From the NCBI RefSeq assembly GCF_049800955.1, contig NZ_JBNAGA010000003.1:324625-388624 (forward strand): a stretch of DNA of 64,000 nt, written 5' to 3'. The notes beneath the pieces were generated by a model. The model worked only from the letters and a program-made list of their open reading frames with translations. It searched no databases and was not told where the DNA came from. The translations under genes were made by a program, and so were the position numbers. Each line of letters opens with the position of its first letter. The first letter of the stretch is position 1. Below, piece by piece: positions 62,328-64,000 of the stretch. Origin of the DNA: JAKVBH01 sp049800955 (GTDB lineage: Bacteria; Pseudomonadota; Alphaproteobacteria; Rhodobacterales; Rhodobacteraceae).

Positions 62328-64000
62328 ATGGCTTTGGACGAACGCAAAGGCGTATGGAAGTCTGGTCGGGGTCGGGGTCGTGTTACGCCGAAGGGTCGTC
62401 AGTATGACGATTTGGCCTTGTCGGATGTTCGGGATCTTTTGGGGGATCGCCCGCGGCGTCGGGATTTGTTGATCGAGCATTTGCATCTTTTGCAGGACGC
62501 CCATGGCCATCTGTCGGCGGCGCATTTGCGGGCGTTGGCGGAGGAGATGCGGCTTTCGATGGCGGAAGTTTACGAGGTTGCAACCTTTTATGCGCATTTT
62601 GACGTGGTCAAGGAAGGCGAGGCGCCGCCGCCGGCCGTGACGATTCGAGTGTGTGACAGCCTGTCTTGTGAGCTTGCCGGGGCACAGGCGCTCAAGGCGG
62701 CTCTGGAAGAGGGTCTTGATCCAGATGAGGTGCGCGTGCTGCGTGCGCCGTGTATGGGGCGGTGTGATACCGCGCCGGTGCTCGAGCTGGGGCACCATCA
62801 TATTGACCACGCGACGCCTGAGAAGGTGCAGACGGCCATCGCGTCGGGCCAGACCCATGCGCATGTGCCGCCCTATGAGGGGCTGGTGGCCTATGAGGCG
62901 ACGGGTGGCTATGAGGCGCTCAAGGCGCTGCGGGCGGGCGGCGATTGGGAAGCGGTGCAGGACAAGGTGCTTGCATCGGGGCTGCGCGGGCTTGGCGGCG
63001 CGGGCTTCCCCTCGGGCAAGAAATGGGGCTTTGTGCGGGCCAATCCCGGTCCGCGCTACCTTGCGGTGAATGGCGATGAGGGGGAGCCGGGAACCTTCAA
63101 GGACCGTTACTACCTCGAGCGCACGCCGCATCTCTTCCTCGAAGGCATGCTGATCGCGGCCTGGGCGGTGGAAGCGGAGACCTGCTTCATCTACATGCGC
63201 GATGAATATCCGGCGGTGCTGCATATCCTCGCGACGGAAATTGCGGCGCTGGAGGAGGCCGGCCTGGTGGCGCCGGGGTATATCGATCTGCGGCGCGGCG
63301 CGGGCGCCTATATTTGCGGCGAAGAGAGCGCGATGATCGAGAGCATCGAGGGCAAGCGCGGCCTGCCGCGCCACCGCCCGCCGTTTGTGGCGCAAGTGGG
63401 TGTCTTCGGTCGTCCGACGCTGGTGCATAATGTCGAGACGCTGCACTGGGTGGCGCGGGTTTGCCGCGAGGGGCCTGAGGTGCTGAGTTCGGTGGAAAAG
63501 AACGGGCGCACCGGGCTCAGAAGCTACTCGATCTCGGGGCGTGTCCAGCAGCCCGGCGTCTATCTGCTGCCTGCGGGCTCGACGATCCTGGACCTGATCG
63601 AGGCGGCGGGCGGCATGGCGGAGGGCCATGTGTTCAAGGCCTATCAGCCGGGCGGGCCCTCAGCGGGGCTTTTGCCTGCGTCGATCAGTGACGTGCCGAT
63701 GGATTTTGACACGCTGCAGGCCCATGGCACCTTCATCGGATCTGCCGCCATCGTGATCCTGAGCGATCAGGACAAGGCGCGCGATGCCGCGCTCAACATG
63801 CTGCGCTTCTTCGAGGATGAAAGCTGCGGGCAATGCACGCCCTGCCGCGTGGGCTGCGAGAAGGCGGTCAAACTGATGCAGGCGGACAGGTGGGATCAGG
63901 GGCTGCTCGAAGAGCTCAGCCAAGCCATGGTCGACGCCTCCATCTGCGGCCTCGGACAAGCCGCTCCAAACCCCATCCGACTCACTATCAAACACTTCAA
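62328..64000 (+). CDS. fdsB: Fused NuoE/NuoF-like diaphorase subunit, probably formate dehydrogenase FdsGB, 3'-truncated
   Basis: At least 557 residues, open at the right edge. Residues about 20-170 are a NuoE-type thioredoxin-like [2Fe-2S] domain with cysteines in RVCDSLSCELAG and APCMGRCDTAP. The rest is NuoF-like: NADH site GLRGLGGAGFPSGKKWGF, FMN site NGDEGEPGTFKDRYY, GAYICGEESAMIESIEGKRG, and the 4Fe-4S motif ESCGQCTPCRVGC with SICGLGQ. In Rhodobacter these are separate FdsG and FdsB subunits of NAD-dependent formate dehydrogenase; a fused version is found in roseobacters. NAD-reducing hydrogenase HoxFU is an alternative. Starts at ATG with GGAGGAG. The catalytic subunit would lie downstream of the window. 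Confidence 0.82.
   Translation, partial: MALDERKGVWKSGRGRGRVTPKGRQYDDLALSDVRDLLGDRPRRRDLLIEHLHLLQDAHGHLSAAHLRALAEEMRLSMAEVYEVATFYAHFDVVKEGEAPPPAVTIRVCDSLSCELAGAQALKAALEEGLDPDEVRVLRAPCMGRCDTAPVLELGHHHIDHATPEKVQTAIASGQTHAHVPPYEGLVAYEATGGYEALKALRAGGDWEAVQDKVLASGLRGLGGAGFPSGKKWGFVRANPGPRYLAVNGDEGEPGTFKDRYYLERTPHLFLEGMLIAAWAVEAETCFIYMRDEYPAVLHILATEIAALEEAGLVAPGYIDLRRGAGAYICGEESAMIESIEGKRGLPRHRPPFVAQVGVFGRPTLVHNVETLHWVARVCREGPEVLSSVEKNGRTGLRSYSISGRVQQPGVYLLPAGSTILDLIEAAGGMAEGHVFKAYQPGGPSAGLLPASISDVPMDFDTLQAHGTFIGSAAIVILSDQDKARDAALNMLRFFEDESCGQCTPCRVGCEKAVKLMQADRWDQGLLEELSQAMVDASICGLGQAAPNPIRLTIKHF

Noticed and set aside
62350..62375. GGTCGG tandem repeats at the start of the fused diaphorase as a functional repeat
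   Set aside because: They encode a Gly/Arg-rich stretch and are too short and local to suggest more than codon-level repetition.
62187..63629. 480-codon minus-strand frame at the right end
   Set aside because: It lies opposite the NuoE/NuoF-like gene, whose cofactor motifs are all intact on the plus strand.

Overview
The window reads as chromosomal DNA of a marine alphaproteobacterium of the Rhodobacterales (Roseobacter group). The pointers are high GC, a malyl-CoA lyase, a trimethylamine methyltransferase homologue, XdhABC, an MmcB-type protein, several small proteins typical of the order (FYDLN acid, DUF1244, DUF6476-like), and a tRNA-His without G-1 and with G1:U72 and A73, an alphaproteobacterial identity. 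Genes are densely packed and many touch by ATGA overlaps. I saw no insertion sequence, prophage, integrase or CRISPR array.

Layout. 1-2.6 kb: the 3' part of an MttB-family methyltransferase, then a nitric-oxide-type sensor pair (H-NOX plus HNOBA-GGDEF diguanylate cyclase). 2.6-8.2 kb: tandem LacI-type operators in front of a sugar ABC transporter (binding protein, permease, ATPase) followed by iolD, so probably inositol uptake. 8.4-13.4 kb: tRNA-Ala, FYDLN protein, YgjP-type peptidase, GntR regulator, accA, AraC-GyrI regulator, and a LysE exporter divergent from an Lrp regulator. 13.4-19.3 kb: amino-acid stereochemistry and glutamate genes (Asp/Glu racemase-like, dgcN-dgcA-D-amino-acid transaminase, N-formylglutamate amidohydrolase) around malyl-CoA lyase. 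19.5-27 kb: pyruvate kinase, rpmI-rplT, OmpA-family protein, DUF1963 protein, pheS, alpha/beta hydrolase.

27.1-36.5 kb: one reverse-strand unit, xdhA-xdhB-xdhC-ATPase-permease-permease-BMP lipoprotein-type binding protein, joining purine or nucleoside uptake to xanthine oxidation. 36.8-44.6 kb: dnaE, mmcB, a strongly structured intergenic RNA candidate, and a ribB(X)-ribH-nusB operon whose RibA-like domain has lost its zinc cysteines. 44.7-50.6 kb: tRNA-His and a second ribose-type ABC transporter with an FGGY kinase and a maleate-isomerase-like protein, substrate unknown. 50.7-52.9 kb: stand-alone receiver protein, DUF6476-like gene and rluA-family gene with overlapping divergent starts, ended by a perfect 40-bp palindrome.

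52.9-55.5 kb: a bufferin operon (bufA1-bufB-bufC-doxX): a four-cysteine secreted peptide, its multinuclear iron oxidase, the partner protein and a DoxX membrane protein, a recently recognised copper-protective RiPP system. 55.8-64 kb: thrS with a partner ORF, two coupled alpha/beta hydrolases, a cysteine-rich secreted protein, an AlkB-type hydroxylase, and the start of a fused NuoE/NuoF-like diaphorase (probably formate dehydrogenase FdsGB) that runs off the end. The most interesting items are the bufferin operon, the D-glutamate operon, the H-NOX with a degenerate heme motif, the structured RNA candidate and a REP-like repeat translated in frame inside xdhA.
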